DNA of 44,664 bases from an uncultured Gemmiger sp. (GCA_944382785.1 CALWNO010000020.1:1-44664), one strand, 5' to 3'. Numbered from the stretch's first letter, positions 1-8,515 are shown. Numbers and translations: made by a program. Notes: generated from the letters alone by a model not told the origin.

Positions 1-24
1 CAAATCCGAAGGGGGTGACCAGGC

Positions 25-663
25 ATGACCAACTTTGCTGTGTTTGCAACCATCTTCTTCAACCTGATCCTGGTCAATAACTACGTTCTGGTTCAGTTCC
101 TGGGCATCTGCCCCTTCCTGGGCGTTTCCAAAAAGCTGGACTCCTCCACCGGTATGGGCCTGGCGGTCATCTTCGTCATGGTCATCGCCACGGCGGTCAC
201 CTTCCCGCTGCAGATTTTCCTGCTGGATGCCTATGACCTGGGCTACATGCAGACCGTCATCTTCATTCTGGTCATCGCCGTGCTGGTTCAGCTCATCGAG
301 ATCACCCTGAAAAAGTACGTGCCTGCCCTGTACACCGCCCTGGGCGTGTACCTGCCCCTGATCACCACCAACTGCTGCGTCCTGGGTGTCACCATCCTGG
401 CCGTGCAGGATTACTCCGACATTGTGGCCCAGCAGGGCTTCGGCCTCGCTTATGCCGAGGCGCTGATCTGCGCGGCCGGTGCCGGTGTGGGCTTCCTGGT
501 GGCCATGCTGCTGTTCTGCGGCGTGCGTCAGCGGGTGGAAGCCTCCAACCCGCCGGAAAGCTTCAAGGGCTTGCCTATCACTCTGGTGTCGGCGGCCATC
601 ACCTCGATGAGTTTCATGGGCTTCGGCGGCCTGGTTGAAAACATCATCAACGCACTGCTGTAA
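25..663 (+). CDS. rnfA: Rnf electron transport complex subunit RnfA
   Basis: Integral membrane subunit of the Rnf complex, which couples electron transfer between reduced ferredoxin and NAD to ion pumping across the cytoplasmic membrane. The 212-residue product is almost entirely hydrophobic, with about six membrane segments. It carries the family hallmarks near residues 18-35 (NNYVLVQFLGICPFLGVSK) and 110-122 (LPLITTNCCVLGV); the paired half-repeats with conserved cysteines are typical of RnfA/RnfE/NqrD/NqrE. A GGGGGTG ribosome site precedes the ATG. It sits directly upstream of rnfB, matching the usual clostridial rnfCDGEAB order, so the rest of the operon should lie just outside the left edge. 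RnfE is the only serious alternative, and the position before rnfB favours RnfA. Confidence 0.95.
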   Translation: MTNFAVFATIFFNLILVNNYVLVQFLGICPFLGVSKKLDSSTGMGLAVIFVMVIATAVTFPLQIFLLDAYDLGYMQTVIFILVIAVLVQLIEITLKKYVPALYTALGVYLPLITTNCCVLGVTILAVQDYSDIVAQQGFGLAYAEALICAAGAGVGFLVAMLLFCGVRQRVEASNPPESFKGLPITLVSAAITSMSFMGFGGLVENIINALL

Positions 664-683
664 CAGAAGGAGGGGGACTAAGT

Positions 684-1520
684 ATGAATCCGATCATTCT
701 TGCGGTCGCCGTCCTGGCGGTGTTGGGCCTGGTAGGCAGCATCGTGCTGGTGCTGGCTTCCAAGTTCATGGCTGTGTATGAGGACCCGCGTATTGCGGAG
801 ATCACCGCCTGCCTGGCGGGTGCCAACTGCGGCGGCTGCGGCTATGCCGGCTGTGCTGACTACGCCAAGGCCATTGTGGAAGATGGGGCGCCCACCTTCA
901 AGTGCGCACCCGGCGGCGACAAGGTTGCCGATGCCATCAACACCATTATGGGCAGCGAGACCAGCGACCGTCCCAGCCTGAAGGCGGTGGTCCTGTGCAA
1001 CGGCGGCGAAAACTGTGGTAAGCGGTTCAGCTATCAAGGCATCCAGACCTGCGCCGCAGCGGCTTCTGTGGCCGGCGGTCCCAGCGCCTGCGCCTTCGGT
1101 TGCCTGGGCCTGGGTGACTGCACCCGCGCCTGCATGTTCGACGCCATCCATGTGGTCAACGGTGTGGCCGTGGTGGACCGCACCAAGTGCACCGGCTGCT
1201 CCGCCTGCATGAACGTCTGCCCGCGCCATGTCATCGACATGAAGCCCATCGCCCCGCAGCCTGTGGTGGAATGCTCCAACACCGACCGCGGTGCCATCGT
1301 CAACAAGACCTGCAAGGTGGGCTGCATTGCCTGCGGTCTGTGCGTCAAGAACTGCCCGCAGCAGGCCATCTTCCTCAAGAACAACGTGGCCGTCATCGAC
1401 TACACCAAGTGCAACGGCTGCGGTACCTGCGTGACCAAGTGCCCGAAGAAGGTCATCCATTGGGTGGAAGGCAAACCCACCTCGGTGGACGCCCCGGTGC
1501 CCGAACACCAGGTTCTGTAA
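684..1520 (+). CDS. rnfB: Rnf electron transport complex subunit RnfB (polyferredoxin)
   Basis: Iron-sulfur subunit of Rnf that takes electrons from ferredoxin at the cytoplasmic face. An N-terminal membrane anchor (about residues 5-27) is followed by the RnfB-specific cluster (Cys49, Cys52, Cys57, Cys74). Four ferredoxin-like cysteine groups follow: Cys136/140/146/150, Cys169/172/175/179, Cys210-224 and Cys243/246/249/253. That gives potentially five [4Fe-4S] clusters, the extended form known from anaerobic Firmicutes; proteobacterial RnfB has fewer. An AGGAGGGGG ribosome site lies upstream, 20 bases separate it from rnfA, and a strong terminator follows, so this is the last gene of the operon. 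The antisense frame is open only because of base composition. Confidence 0.96.
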   Translation: MNPIILAVAVLAVLGLVGSIVLVLASKFMAVYEDPRIAEITACLAGANCGGCGYAGCADYAKAIVEDGAPTFKCAPGGDKVADAINTIMGSETSDRPSLKAVVLCNGGENCGKRFSYQGIQTCAAAASVAGGPSACAFGCLGLGDCTRACMFDAIHVVNGVAVVDRTKCTGCSACMNVCPRHVIDMKPIAPQPVVECSNTDRGAIVNKTCKVGCIACGLCVKNCPQQAIFLKNNVAVIDYTKCNGCGTCVTKCPKKVIHWVEGKPTSVDAPVPEHQVL

Positions 1521-1551
1521 CGGTTTCGGCCTGAAACAAACCCAACAACAA

Positions 1552-1601
1552 CGCCGCCCCGGCACGGGATTTTTCCCGGCCGGGGCGGCGCTTTTGGTTT
1601 T
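1552..1601 (+). terminator. Rho-independent terminator after rnfB
   Basis: An 11-bp perfect GC stem (CGCCGCCCCGG at 1552-1562 with CCGGGGCGGCG at 1580-1590) is followed by CTTTTGGTTTTG. It ends the rnf operon and lies between rnfB and the convergent gene at 1614-2546. Confidence 0.85.
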
Positions 1602-1613
1602 GCATAGAGATTC

Positions 1614-2546
1614 TCAGAACAGGTGATCGGCGGGGTAGAGTCCTTCCGCGCTCATGCGGCGCAGGGCTTCCACCAGTTCGGGTTTGTCCTCCCGATAGGT
1701 GATGCCGTGCCAGCGGTCGGAGCTGGTCAGCACGGTGACCCGGGCGGTGCCCTGTTCCAGGGCGGCGGTGACCACGCTGGGCAGGTAATACTCACACTTC
1801 AGCGGATTCACCGGCAGGCTGGCATTCAGGAACGCCGCAAAGCCTTCCCGGGCACGGTCAAGGAAATCCGGGGTGAACCCCCACAGATTCATGGATACTA
1901 CCGCATCGGCGGGCAGATCGGTCCAGCTGGTGCCGTCGTCCTCGGTAAAGTGGATGCCTCCCTGGTAGGTCTCGATGCGGGTGCGTTCGGTGACATTCAC
2001 CAGATGGTTTTGCTCGTCCAGGGTGCACACACCACGGGAGACCGACCCGTTGGTGCTCACGGTGTTGCCCAGCAAAAAGCCTACCATGCACCAGGGCGCC
2101 GGAGAGCCGGGCTTGGCTTCGGCACCGGCCAGGTGGTCATAGATCAGGCGGAATCCCAGGGGGCCGTAGTAGTCGTCCGCGTTGATGACCGCAAAGGGAG
2201 CATCGATCACATCCGCTGCCGACAGGATGGCGTGGGCGGTGCCCCAGGGCTTGACGCGGCCTTCCGGTACGGTAAAGCCGGCGGGCAGTTTGTCCAGGGT
2301 CTGGTAGGCATAGCGGACCTCCAGCCCTGCCTTTTCGGCCCGGGCCCCCACACTGGCGCGGAACGCTTCGTCAATCTCCGGCTTGATGATGAAAACTACC
2401 GTCTCAAACCCGGCCCGGCGGGCGTCATACAGGCTGTAATCCAGAATGGCCTCTCCGGCGGGTCCCACCGGGTCGATCTGCTTCAGGCCGCCGTACCGGC
2501 TGCCCATACCCGCCGCCATCACGGCCAGGATCGGTTTGCTGTTCAT
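1614..2546 (-). CDS. Sugar-phosphate nucleotidyltransferase family protein
   Basis: A GT-A-fold nucleotidyltransferase of 310 residues, probably transferring an NMP onto a sugar phosphate. The N-terminus has the signature loop AAGMGSRYGGLKQIDPVG (residues 11-28), with the nucleotide-binding Gly/Arg residues and a catalytic-type Lys. Further in, VINADDYYG supplies the acidic metal-binding motif. An AGGGAGGA ribosome site precedes the ATG. It is monocistronic, convergent with the rnf operon and divergent from the patatin gene. The sugar is not evident: UTP-glucose-1-phosphate uridylyltransferase-like annotations are common, but the protein differs from GalU and RmlA. Cytoplasmic. Confidence 0.8.
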   Translation of the reverse strand: MNSKPILAVMAAGMGSRYGGLKQIDPVGPAGEAILDYSLYDARRAGFETVVFIIKPEIDEAFRASVGARAEKAGLEVRYAYQTLDKLPAGFTVPEGRVKPWGTAHAILSAADVIDAPFAVINADDYYGPLGFRLIYDHLAGAEAKPGSPAPWCMVGFLLGNTVSTNGSVSRGVCTLDEQNHLVNVTERTRIETYQGGIHFTEDDGTSWTDLPADAVVSMNLWGFTPDFLDRAREGFAAFLNASLPVNPLKCEYYLPSVVTAALEQGTARVTVLTSSDRWHGITYREDKPELVEALRRMSAEGLYPADHLF

Positions 2547-2583
2547 AAAAATCCTCCCTGTTTATCTGGCAATTTCTGCTTTT

Positions 2584-2612
2584 ATTGTATACGTTTGCCT
2601 GTCGGGATGCAA
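2584..2612 (-). promoter_or_regulatory. Candidate sigma-A promoter for the nucleotidyltransferase gene
   Basis: Reading the minus strand, TTGCAT (2612-2607) and TACAAT (2589-2584) are separated by 17 bases, about 40 bases upstream of the ATG at 2546. Motif match only. Confidence 0.45.
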
Positions 2613-2691
2613 GCGCTGCCGGACAAATGGCAGGAACAGTTAAATTCCGGTAAATTGAGGCGAAAATCGATAGTATTTTTAACAGGGACGT

Positions 2692-2699
2692 GGTATAAT
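2692..2699 (+). promoter_or_regulatory. Extended -10 promoter for the patatin/enzyme I-like genes
   Basis: TGGTATAAT is a near-ideal extended -10 with no good -35 at the right distance. It would give a leader of about 70 bases before the ATG at 2777. The surrounding 2600-2760 stretch is clearly AT-richer than the flanking genes. Confidence 0.5.
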
Positions 2700-2776
2700 G
2701 TATACCAACCAACTAAAGTGACACTTTTGATACTCTTTCGGCAAAGAAAAGGCTTCTGGATACGGAGGTGGGGACC

Positions 2777-3958
2777 ATGGGCGCATCTTGTAAAGGTCTG
2801 GTGCTGGCCGGCGGCGGTGCCAAAGGCAGCTACCAGGTAGGGGCTTACCGCGCCCTGCGGGAGCTTGGCTGGCATCCCGATATCATCACCGGCACCAGCG
2901 TTGGCTGCCTGAACGCGGCCCTCTTTGTACTGGACAAGGTACAGGAAGCCGAGGAACTGTGGAAGAATCTGGATATTCACGGGGTGCTGGAAACCCCCGA
3001 CGGCAAGACCCCGGAGGAACTGCAGAACTTTCTGATGGACATCCTGCGCAACGGCGGGCTGGACCTGGAACCCCTGGGGGATGTGATCGACCGCTACCTG
3101 GACGAGGAATCTTTGCGTTCGGCTCCGGTGCGCTACGGGCTGGTCATGACCGAGATGAACACCCTGAAAAGTATCCAGCTCCCTCTGGAACAGATCCCCC
3201 ACGGCCGCCTGAAGGAGTATATGATGGCCTCCAGCGCCTGTTTCCCGGCGTTGCGGCCCCGCACCATCGACGGCGTCAAGTACATCGACGGCGGCTGGCG
3301 GGACAATATGCCTCTGGACCTGGCCGCCAATATGGGGGCCACTGAGCTGGTAGCGGTGGATATCGAAGGGGTAGGCTACAACAAGCCCAACCGCACCGGT
3401 CTGCCCACCCGGGTCATCCGCAGCCACTGGGACCTGGGCCCCATGTTTGACTTTGACGGGGTACGGGCGACCCGCAATATTGCCCTGGGCTATCTGGACA
3501 CTCTGCGGGCTTTCGGCAGGGTAGGAGGGACCGCCTACGCCCTGCTTCCCGACCCGGACGGCTTTTTGCCCCGCTTCGCCGCTGCCTATCAGCAGCAGCT
3601 TTCGGCGGCCATCGCCCGGGCTCCCACCCTGGCCCTGGCCGAGACCATGGCCCGGCAGCGCCGGGAGTATCCAGCCCCCTTCTCCCAGAATCTGCTGGCT
3701 CCCACCCGGGGTGCTTCGGCCCCGCTGGAGCTGGCGGCAGAAAAGATGGATGTCCCCCCCGAAGAACCCTATACCCCGCGCCTGTTGGCGCTGACCTTTT
3801 TGGGCAGCTTTGACCGGGACCCCGCCGACCGTTTCCGTGTCCTGCTGGGCAGGGAAGAAGGCAACCAGATCGGGGAGACGGCCATGGCCGCCGCCGTGCC
3901 GGAAGATTTTGTCACGGCGCTGGTGTCCCACACATTGCAGGAAATGCACTTCTTCTGA
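2777..3958 (+). CDS. Patatin-like phospholipase
   Basis: A predicted lipid acyl hydrolase with a Ser-Asp dyad. The oxyanion loop is AGGGAKGSYQVGAYRAL (residues 11-27), the nucleophile Ser41 lies in GTSVG, and the partner Asp171 is in the DGGWRDN motif. There is no signal peptide, so it is probably cytoplasmic or membrane-peripheral. The ATG at 2777 is preferred over the GTG nine bases upstream because GGAGG sits eight bases before it. After the patatin core (about 1-270) comes a tail of roughly 120 residues that I do not recognise. No terminator separates it from the enzyme I-like gene 63 bases downstream, so co-transcription is likely. The lipid substrate is unknown. Confidence 0.88.
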   Translation: MGASCKGLVLAGGGAKGSYQVGAYRALRELGWHPDIITGTSVGCLNAALFVLDKVQEAEELWKNLDIHGVLETPDGKTPEELQNFLMDILRNGGLDLEPLGDVIDRYLDEESLRSAPVRYGLVMTEMNTLKSIQLPLEQIPHGRLKEYMMASSACFPALRPRTIDGVKYIDGGWRDNMPLDLAANMGATELVAVDIEGVGYNKPNRTGLPTRVIRSHWDLGPMFDFDGVRATRNIALGYLDTLRAFGRVGGTAYALLPDPDGFLPRFAAAYQQQLSAAIARAPTLALAETMARQRREYPAPFSQNLLAPTRGASAPLELAAEKMDVPPEEPYTPRLLALTFLGSFDRDPADRFRVLLGREEGNQIGETAMAAAVPEDFVTALVSHTLQEMHFF

Positions 3959-4021
3959 GTAAGGACACCCGGTCCGGCGGTGCCGTTTCATCGCCGTACA
4001 CAGGAAAGGAGCGTGCAGCCT

Positions 4022-5617
4022 ATGCGTACATTTACAGGAGCCACCGCTTCCGGTGGACTGATCATCGGCCCCGTGGTACGGATCGACCGCGGCCTCATCG
4101 GGCTGCACCGGATCGTCAGTGACCCCTACCAGGAGCGGGCACTGTATGATGCCGCCATTGTGCTGGCCAAGGACGAACTGGCTCTGCTGCGCAAGCGGGC
4201 TCAGGACCCCAAGGACGCGGATATTCTGTTGTTCCAGATGGCACTGCTGGAGGATGAATCCTTCACCAATGAGATCGGGGACTATATCGCCGCAGGGGCA
4301 GGCAGTGCCGCCGCCGTGGAGCGGGCGGAACGGATCTTCGCCGGGCGGATCAGCGACATTGACGATGATTACATAAAAGAGCGCAGCGTGGATGTCTGCG
4401 ATGCCTGCCGCCGGGTGGTGGACATTCTGGATGGCCGTTCCCGCCGTCCTTTGCAGCTGGACCGGCCCAGTATTCTGGCGGCGGACCTGTTTTATCCCAG
4501 CGATCTGTTCTCTTTGGATCGCAGCATGATTCTGGGGCTGATCTCCGACCGGGACAGCATGACCAGCCATGCCGCCATCATGGCCCGCAGTATGGGCATT
4601 CCGGCTTTGTGCCGTCTGGGAGAAGGGGTTGCCAAGAGCGCCGAGGGCCACACCGTGGTGCTGGACGGCGAAAAGTCCACCCTGATCGTGGACCCCACCC
4701 CGGAGCAGGTATCGGAGGCCCGCCAGCGTATGAAACAGCTGCAGCACCACCGCCATCGCCCGGACCCGCTGATCAGCAAACCCAACCGAACCCGGGACGG
4801 CACGGCGTTTTTGATCCTGGGTTCCGCCAACTCCAGCGAGCCCAGCGAGATCCGGGCTGCTCTGGATAATGGCGCCAACGGCGGCATCGGACTGGTGCGC
4901 ACCGAATCCATGATTTTGAATAATTACGATGAAGAGCGCCAGGTGGCGGAATACCGCAAACTGTTGGACAGCGCCGAAGGCTGGCCGGTGGTGATCCGTC
5001 TGTACGACCCCGGTGCCGACGACGGCGCCCCCTGGGTGCAGACGGTGCAGACCCTGGCCGCCCGGGATTCCCTGTACAAGACCCAGATGCGGGCGTTGCT
5101 GCGTGCCGGCGGGTCGGGGGTGCTGCGGGTGGTGGTGCCCATGATCTGCGGTGTGCAGGGCTGGGACGAATGCGTGAACAGTTTTGAGGAGTGCAAGCGG
5201 GAACTTCGCCGGGAGGGCGTTCCCTTCGACGAGGACCTGCCGGTGGGCTGCATGATCGAGGTGCCGGCCTCCGCCCTGGAAGTGCCGGAGATCATCGAGC
5301 ATGGTGCCCGTTTCCTGTACGTGGACCTGGATGATCTGGCCAACTTCATCTATGTACAGCCCCAGAATGAGCGGGAGGAACGGCGCAAGACCGACACCCC
5401 GGTGGTCAAGCGGCTGGTGCGGGATGTACTGGATGCCGCGGCAGCCCATCACACCGATGTGACTTTGTGCGGCATTCCGCTGAACCAGCTGGATGCCATG
5501 CCAGGATACATGTTTTTGGGTGCCCGCAGCTTCTGTGTGGAAAACGCCTGCCTGACCGAACTCAAGGCCAGCCTGATGGAACTGGATCTGTCCGGACAGC
5601 GGGGACAGGAAGCCTGA
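4022..5617 (+). CDS. Divergent PTS enzyme I (phosphoenolpyruvate-protein phosphotransferase)-like protein
   Basis: A 531-residue relative of enzyme I, which moves phosphate from PEP to HPr. The phospho-histidine motif is intact (TSHAAIMAR, His183). Other active-site counterparts are also visible: Arg293 in GIGLVRTE, Arg326 in VVIRLYDPG, Glu413 in MIEVPA and Asp438. The usual GTNDLTQY segment instead reads VDLDDLANF, the following DR-x-N arginine appears absent, and CGEMAGD is CGIPLNQ (Cys483 kept). It is about 40 residues shorter than typical PtsI and no ptsH lies nearby. The start at 4022 has AGGAAAGGAG ten bases upstream. It is therefore likely a specialised paralogue, possibly regulatory, with phosphotransfer still possible. 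A canonical PtsI is expected elsewhere in the genome. Confidence 0.82.
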   Translation: MRTFTGATASGGLIIGPVVRIDRGLIGLHRIVSDPYQERALYDAAIVLAKDELALLRKRAQDPKDADILLFQMALLEDESFTNEIGDYIAAGAGSAAAVERAERIFAGRISDIDDDYIKERSVDVCDACRRVVDILDGRSRRPLQLDRPSILAADLFYPSDLFSLDRSMILGLISDRDSMTSHAAIMARSMGIPALCRLGEGVAKSAEGHTVVLDGEKSTLIVDPTPEQVSEARQRMKQLQHHRHRPDPLISKPNRTRDGTAFLILGSANSSEPSEIRAALDNGANGGIGLVRTESMILNNYDEERQVAEYRKLLDSAEGWPVVIRLYDPGADDGAPWVQTVQTLAARDSLYKTQMRALLRAGGSGVLRVVVPMICGVQGWDECVNSFEECKRELRREGVPFDEDLPVGCMIEVPASALEVPEIIEHGARFLYVDLDDLANFIYVQPQNEREERRKTDTPVVKRLVRDVLDAAAAHHTDVTLCGIPLNQLDAMPGYMFLGARSFCVENACLTELKASLMELDLSGQRGQEA

Positions 5618-5633
5618 AAGACAGTTGAGAAAA

Positions 5634-5702
5634 GCCCCCGGGCCGCATATACTGGGCCCGGGGGCAAACGCAAAGCGGGGGATGCCGTCCGGCATCCCCC
5701 GC
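5634..5702 (-). terminator. Two tandem hairpins between convergent genes; terminator for prmA-rsmE
   Basis: Hairpin 1 pairs GCCCCCGGGCC-type arms at 5634-5644 and 5655-5665. Hairpin 2 pairs GCGGGGGATGCC (5675-5686) with GGCATCCCCCGC (5691-5702). On the minus strand hairpin 1 is followed by TTTTCTC, so it should terminate the rsmE transcript. On the plus strand there is no T-tract. Confidence 0.65.
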
Positions 5703-5718
5703 GCTGTTGTCCTATGGC

Positions 5719-6450
5719 TTATTCCAGGTCCCCGGTCAGGGTCATCACGGCGGCCAGCACCGCCAGGGGGGCGGTTTCGCACCGCAGAATGCGGGGCCCC
5801 AGACCCACCGTCACCGCACCGGATGCGGCGGCAAGCTCGGCTTCCTCGGGGGCAAAGCCGCCCTCACTGCCGGTGACCAGGGCAATGCGGGCCGCCTGCG
5901 GGGCATCGGCCAGGATCTGCCGCAGAGACCGCCCGCCGCCCTCATAAAAGAAGAGCACCAGGTCATAGTCCACGAACTGGGCGCAGACCGAGGCAAAATC
6001 CGGCAAAGGCATCCGTACCTCCGGGATCAGTCCCCGGCCGCACTGCTTGGCGGCCTCGGCGGCAATGCGGTTGTACCGCTCGTTCTTGGCCTCCTCCTTT
6101 TTGGGGGCGGCCACGCAGTACCGGCTGAAGAAAGGCACCACCTGTGCCACCCCCAGCTCCACGCCGTGGCGGATGACCTCCTCCAGCTTGCCCTGTTTGG
6201 GGTAGGCGGCGTACAGGGTCACTCGGGTCTTTGGTTCAGCGGTGCTGGGGTATCCTTCGCTCACCGTGAACAGGACCCGGTCGCCCTCAATGCTTTCGAT
6301 GCGGCCGGTGTATTCCAAAGCGTCCGGCCCACACAGTACCACCTCATCTCCGACGCCCGCCCGCATCACATGGACCAGGTGGTGGGCGTCGGTGCCCTGC
6401 AGCACCGCATGGCCGTCGGCTACGTCCCGGGTAAAATAGCGGTGGGGCAT
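5719..6450 (-). CDS. rsmE: 16S rRNA (uracil1498-N3)-methyltransferase RsmE
   Basis: A SAM-dependent SPOUT methyltransferase that makes m3U1498 in 16S rRNA. At 243 residues it has the usual length. The N-terminal PUA-like part starts MPHRYF and contains HHLVHVMRAGVGD. The C-terminal knot carries the SAM-binding EGGFAPEE and LGPRILRCETAPLA motifs. It lies three bases after prmA on the same strand, the common prmA-rsmE pairing, and shares its promoter. Confidence 0.96.
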   Translation of the reverse strand: MPHRYFTRDVADGHAVLQGTDAHHLVHVMRAGVGDEVVLCGPDALEYTGRIESIEGDRVLFTVSEGYPSTAEPKTRVTLYAAYPKQGKLEEVIRHGVELGVAQVVPFFSRYCVAAPKKEEAKNERYNRIAAEAAKQCGRGLIPEVRMPLPDFASVCAQFVDYDLVLFFYEGGGRSLRQILADAPQAARIALVTGSEGGFAPEEAELAAASGAVTVGLGPRILRCETAPLAVLAAVMTLTGDLE

Positions 6451-6453
6451 CCC

Positions 6454-7371
6454 TCAGTCCTCCTTGCAGCAGACGATGCACACCCAGCCGCGCTTTTCGT
6501 GCACCTCAAAGGGGTCCAGCCCGGCGGCGCGCAGCCCTTCCAGTACCTCGTCCTTGCGGGTGTCAATGATGCCGGAGGCGATGAACACCGCGCCGGGTGC
6601 CATCAGGGCGGGCACGTGGGGGGCCAGGGACAGAATGGCCGAAGCCACAATGTTGGCGGTGATGATGTTGTACACACCGCTGGCCTTGTCCGAAAGGTCG
6701 CCCACCAGCACCTTGAACCGGTCCTGTACCCCGTTGCGCTGGGCGTTTTCCCCGGCGGTGCGCACGCACATGGGGTCGATGTCCACCCCTTCCGCCGAGG
6801 TGGCGCCCAGTTTCAGGGCCGCAATGGCCAGAATGCCCGACCCGGTGCCGATGTCCAGCATCCGCTCGCCGCCCTTGACGCGGGCGTCCAGCACCTCCAG
6901 GCAGAGGGAGGTGGTCTCATGGGTGCCGGTACCGAAGGCCATGCCCGGGTCCATGGTGATCACGGTGCGGTCGGTCTGGTATTCCTCCCACCCGGGCACA
7001 ATGGCCAGACGCTGGCCGATGTCCATGGCGTGGTAGTATTTTTTCCAGGCGTTCTGCCAATCCTCCTGTTCAACACCGGTGGTGGAAAGGGTGTACTCAA
7101 TGCCCGAAGCATCCAGCCGCTCCCGGAACAGGGGCAGCACCTCGGCCAGGTTTTCGTCCGGGGCCAGGTACATGTGTACCTTCACGATATCCCGGGGCTG
7201 GTCCAGCAGGTCCTGCTCGATCAGGTCCACATGGGCAATCTCCCATGCCTGCTGTTCCAGGTCGCTGTAATCTTCAATATAAATGCCGCCGTTGGCCACC
7301 ATGGTGGCAATGGCTTCCGCCGTGTCCGCGTATTTCTGGGGCACGGTGATGGTAATATCGGTCCACTCCAT
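6454..7371 (-). CDS. prmA: Ribosomal protein L11 methyltransferase PrmA
   Basis: Trimethylates ribosomal protein L11 using SAM. The 305-residue protein has a family-type N-terminal substrate domain, then GMAFGTGTHETT, the SAM motif I DIGTGSGILAIAA and the NIVA variant of the usual NILA motif. A GGAGGA ribosome site precedes the ATG. It is the first gene of a two-gene minus-strand operon with rsmE. Confidence 0.96.
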   Translation of the reverse strand: MEWTDITITVPQKYADTAEAIATMVANGGIYIEDYSDLEQQAWEIAHVDLIEQDLLDQPRDIVKVHMYLAPDENLAEVLPLFRERLDASGIEYTLSTTGVEQEDWQNAWKKYYHAMDIGQRLAIVPGWEEYQTDRTVITMDPGMAFGTGTHETTSLCLEVLDARVKGGERMLDIGTGSGILAIAALKLGATSAEGVDIDPMCVRTAGENAQRNGVQDRFKVLVGDLSDKASGVYNIITANIVASAILSLAPHVPALMAPGAVFIASGIIDTRKDEVLEGLRAAGLDPFEVHEKRGWVCIVCCKED

Positions 7372-7403
7372 AATTTGGAATCCTCCTGCTGCAAGATAGT
7401 TGT

Positions 7404-7432
7404 ATTATACCGCATCCCACGCGGCTTGGAAA
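7404..7432 (-). promoter_or_regulatory. Candidate promoter of prmA-rsmE
   Basis: On the minus strand, TTTCCA (7432-7427), a 17-base spacer and TATAAT (7409-7404) lie about 33 bases upstream of the prmA ATG. Confidence 0.5.
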
Positions 7433-7444
7433 GGGGCGCTTTGT

Positions 7445-8023
7445 ATGAACCTGAGGCTTTTGCCGCTGGACGCGGCACAGACAAAAGAGGTGTATGACCG
7501 CTGGATGAAAACGGATTTCCCGCCGGAGGAGCTCAAACCCTACGCCAGCATGGCCCAGATGATGGAAAAAGGCTGGTATGAACCCCTGGCCCTGCTGGAC
7601 GGCACCACCGGCGCAATGGCGGCCTACGCCTTCCAGACGGTCATGCCCGGCTGCCGGTGCGCTCTGCTGGATTATTTCGCGGTCCTGCCTGACCGGCGGG
7701 GCCACGGAACCGGTACGGCGGCCCTGACAGCGTTGGCCGGGTATTACCGGGATCGGATGGACGCCCTCATCATCGAGTGCGAACATCCCGCCGAGGCCCC
7801 CGACCCCGAAACAGCCCGGCGGCGTATCGGGTTTTACCTGCGGGCGGGGGCCCGCACCACCGCCATTGAGAGCCGGCTCTTCGGGGTGCGGTATCTGGTA
7901 TTGGCCCTGCCCTGCGGGGATGCCGTATCCGATGAGGCGGTCAACGCCGACCTGCGGCGCATCTACCGGCTGACGGTGCCGGAACCCTACTATCGGGGCA
8001 ATGTAATATTTTACGGCGGCTGA
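7445..8023 (+). CDS. GNAT-family N-acetyltransferase-like protein
   Basis: A 192-residue cytoplasmic protein with the shape of a GNAT acyl-CoA transferase. Residues 72-100 (LDYFAVLPDRRGHGTGTAALTAL) match the beta4 strand and the acetyl-CoA pyrophosphate loop (R/Q-x-x-G-x-G/A). A later strand, ALIIECEHP, and the IGFYLRAGAR segment match the C-terminal part of the fold. The ATG at 7445 has a GGAAAGGGG site upstream. The acceptor cannot be predicted. It precedes the spoVA genes by 43 bases, but nothing else links it to sporulation. Confidence 0.78.
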   Translation: MNLRLLPLDAAQTKEVYDRWMKTDFPPEELKPYASMAQMMEKGWYEPLALLDGTTGAMAAYAFQTVMPGCRCALLDYFAVLPDRRGHGTGTAALTALAGYYRDRMDALIIECEHPAEAPDPETARRRIGFYLRAGARTTAIESRLFGVRYLVLALPCGDAVSDEAVNADLRRIYRLTVPEPYYRGNVIFYGG

Positions 8024-8066
8024 GGGCATACTGGGGACAAACAGCTTTTATAAAGGAAGTGTTCCC

Positions 8067-8510
8067 GTGAAACTGGACCCCAAAACCTACTCGAAGATGG
8101 TCCGGCGCGCCGTTCCCCATTCTCCCGTTCTGAAGGACTGCCTGTGGGCTTTCTTTGTGGGCGGGAGCATCTGCCTGGCGGGAGAAATCCTCCGTCAGAC
8201 CTACCTCACCTGGTACGACGGGGAAATGGCCGGAACCCTGACCAGTATCTCCCTGATCTTCGCCTCGGCGGTGGCCACCCTTTTCGGCTGGTATCAGAAG
8301 CTGGCCACCCATGCGGGGGCGGGCACCCTGGTACCCATTACCGGCTTTGCCAACTCGGTGGTCAGCCCGGCCATTGAGTTCAAGACCGAGGGCTGGGTCT
8401 CCGGCGTGGGCGCCCATATTTTCGGCATCGCCGGGCCGGTGCTGGCCTACGGTACCCTGGCCGGCTGGGTCTGGGGTGTGATCTACTGGGCCATGAGCAA
8501 GGGAGGGTGA
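8067..8510 (+). CDS. spoVAC: Stage V sporulation protein AC (SpoVAC)
   Basis: A membrane subunit of the SpoVA channel that takes dipicolinic acid into the forespore and releases it at germination. The 147-residue product has the family pattern: an N-terminal YSKMVRRAVPHSPVLKDCLWAFFVGG, several membrane helices, and the conserved HAGAGTLVPITGFANSVVSPAIEFKTEG segment. The start is GTG at 8067, with AAAGGAAG upstream. First gene of a compact AC-AD-AE set, the arrangement usual in Clostridia. In model spore-formers this operon is driven by the forespore factor sigma-G; I see no convincing sigma-G site here. Confidence 0.95.
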   Translation: MKLDPKTYSKMVRRAVPHSPVLKDCLWAFFVGGSICLAGEILRQTYLTWYDGEMAGTLTSISLIFASAVATLFGWYQKLATHAGAGTLVPITGFANSVVSPAIEFKTEGWVSGVGAHIFGIAGPVLAYGTLAGWVWGVIYWAMSKGG

Positions 8511-8515
8511 GGCGC

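Noticed and set aside
2582-5782. Open frame of 1066 codons on the minus strand
   Set aside because: It lies opposite the patatin and enzyme I-like genes, both with clear motifs and ribosome sites. Its translation is low-complexity Gly/His/Gln-rich, as expected from the antisense of GC-rich codons.
8026-8052. GCATA ... TTTTATA upstream of spoVAC as a sigma-G promoter
   Set aside because: The -10 and the spacing do not match the sigma-G consensus well enough to claim it.
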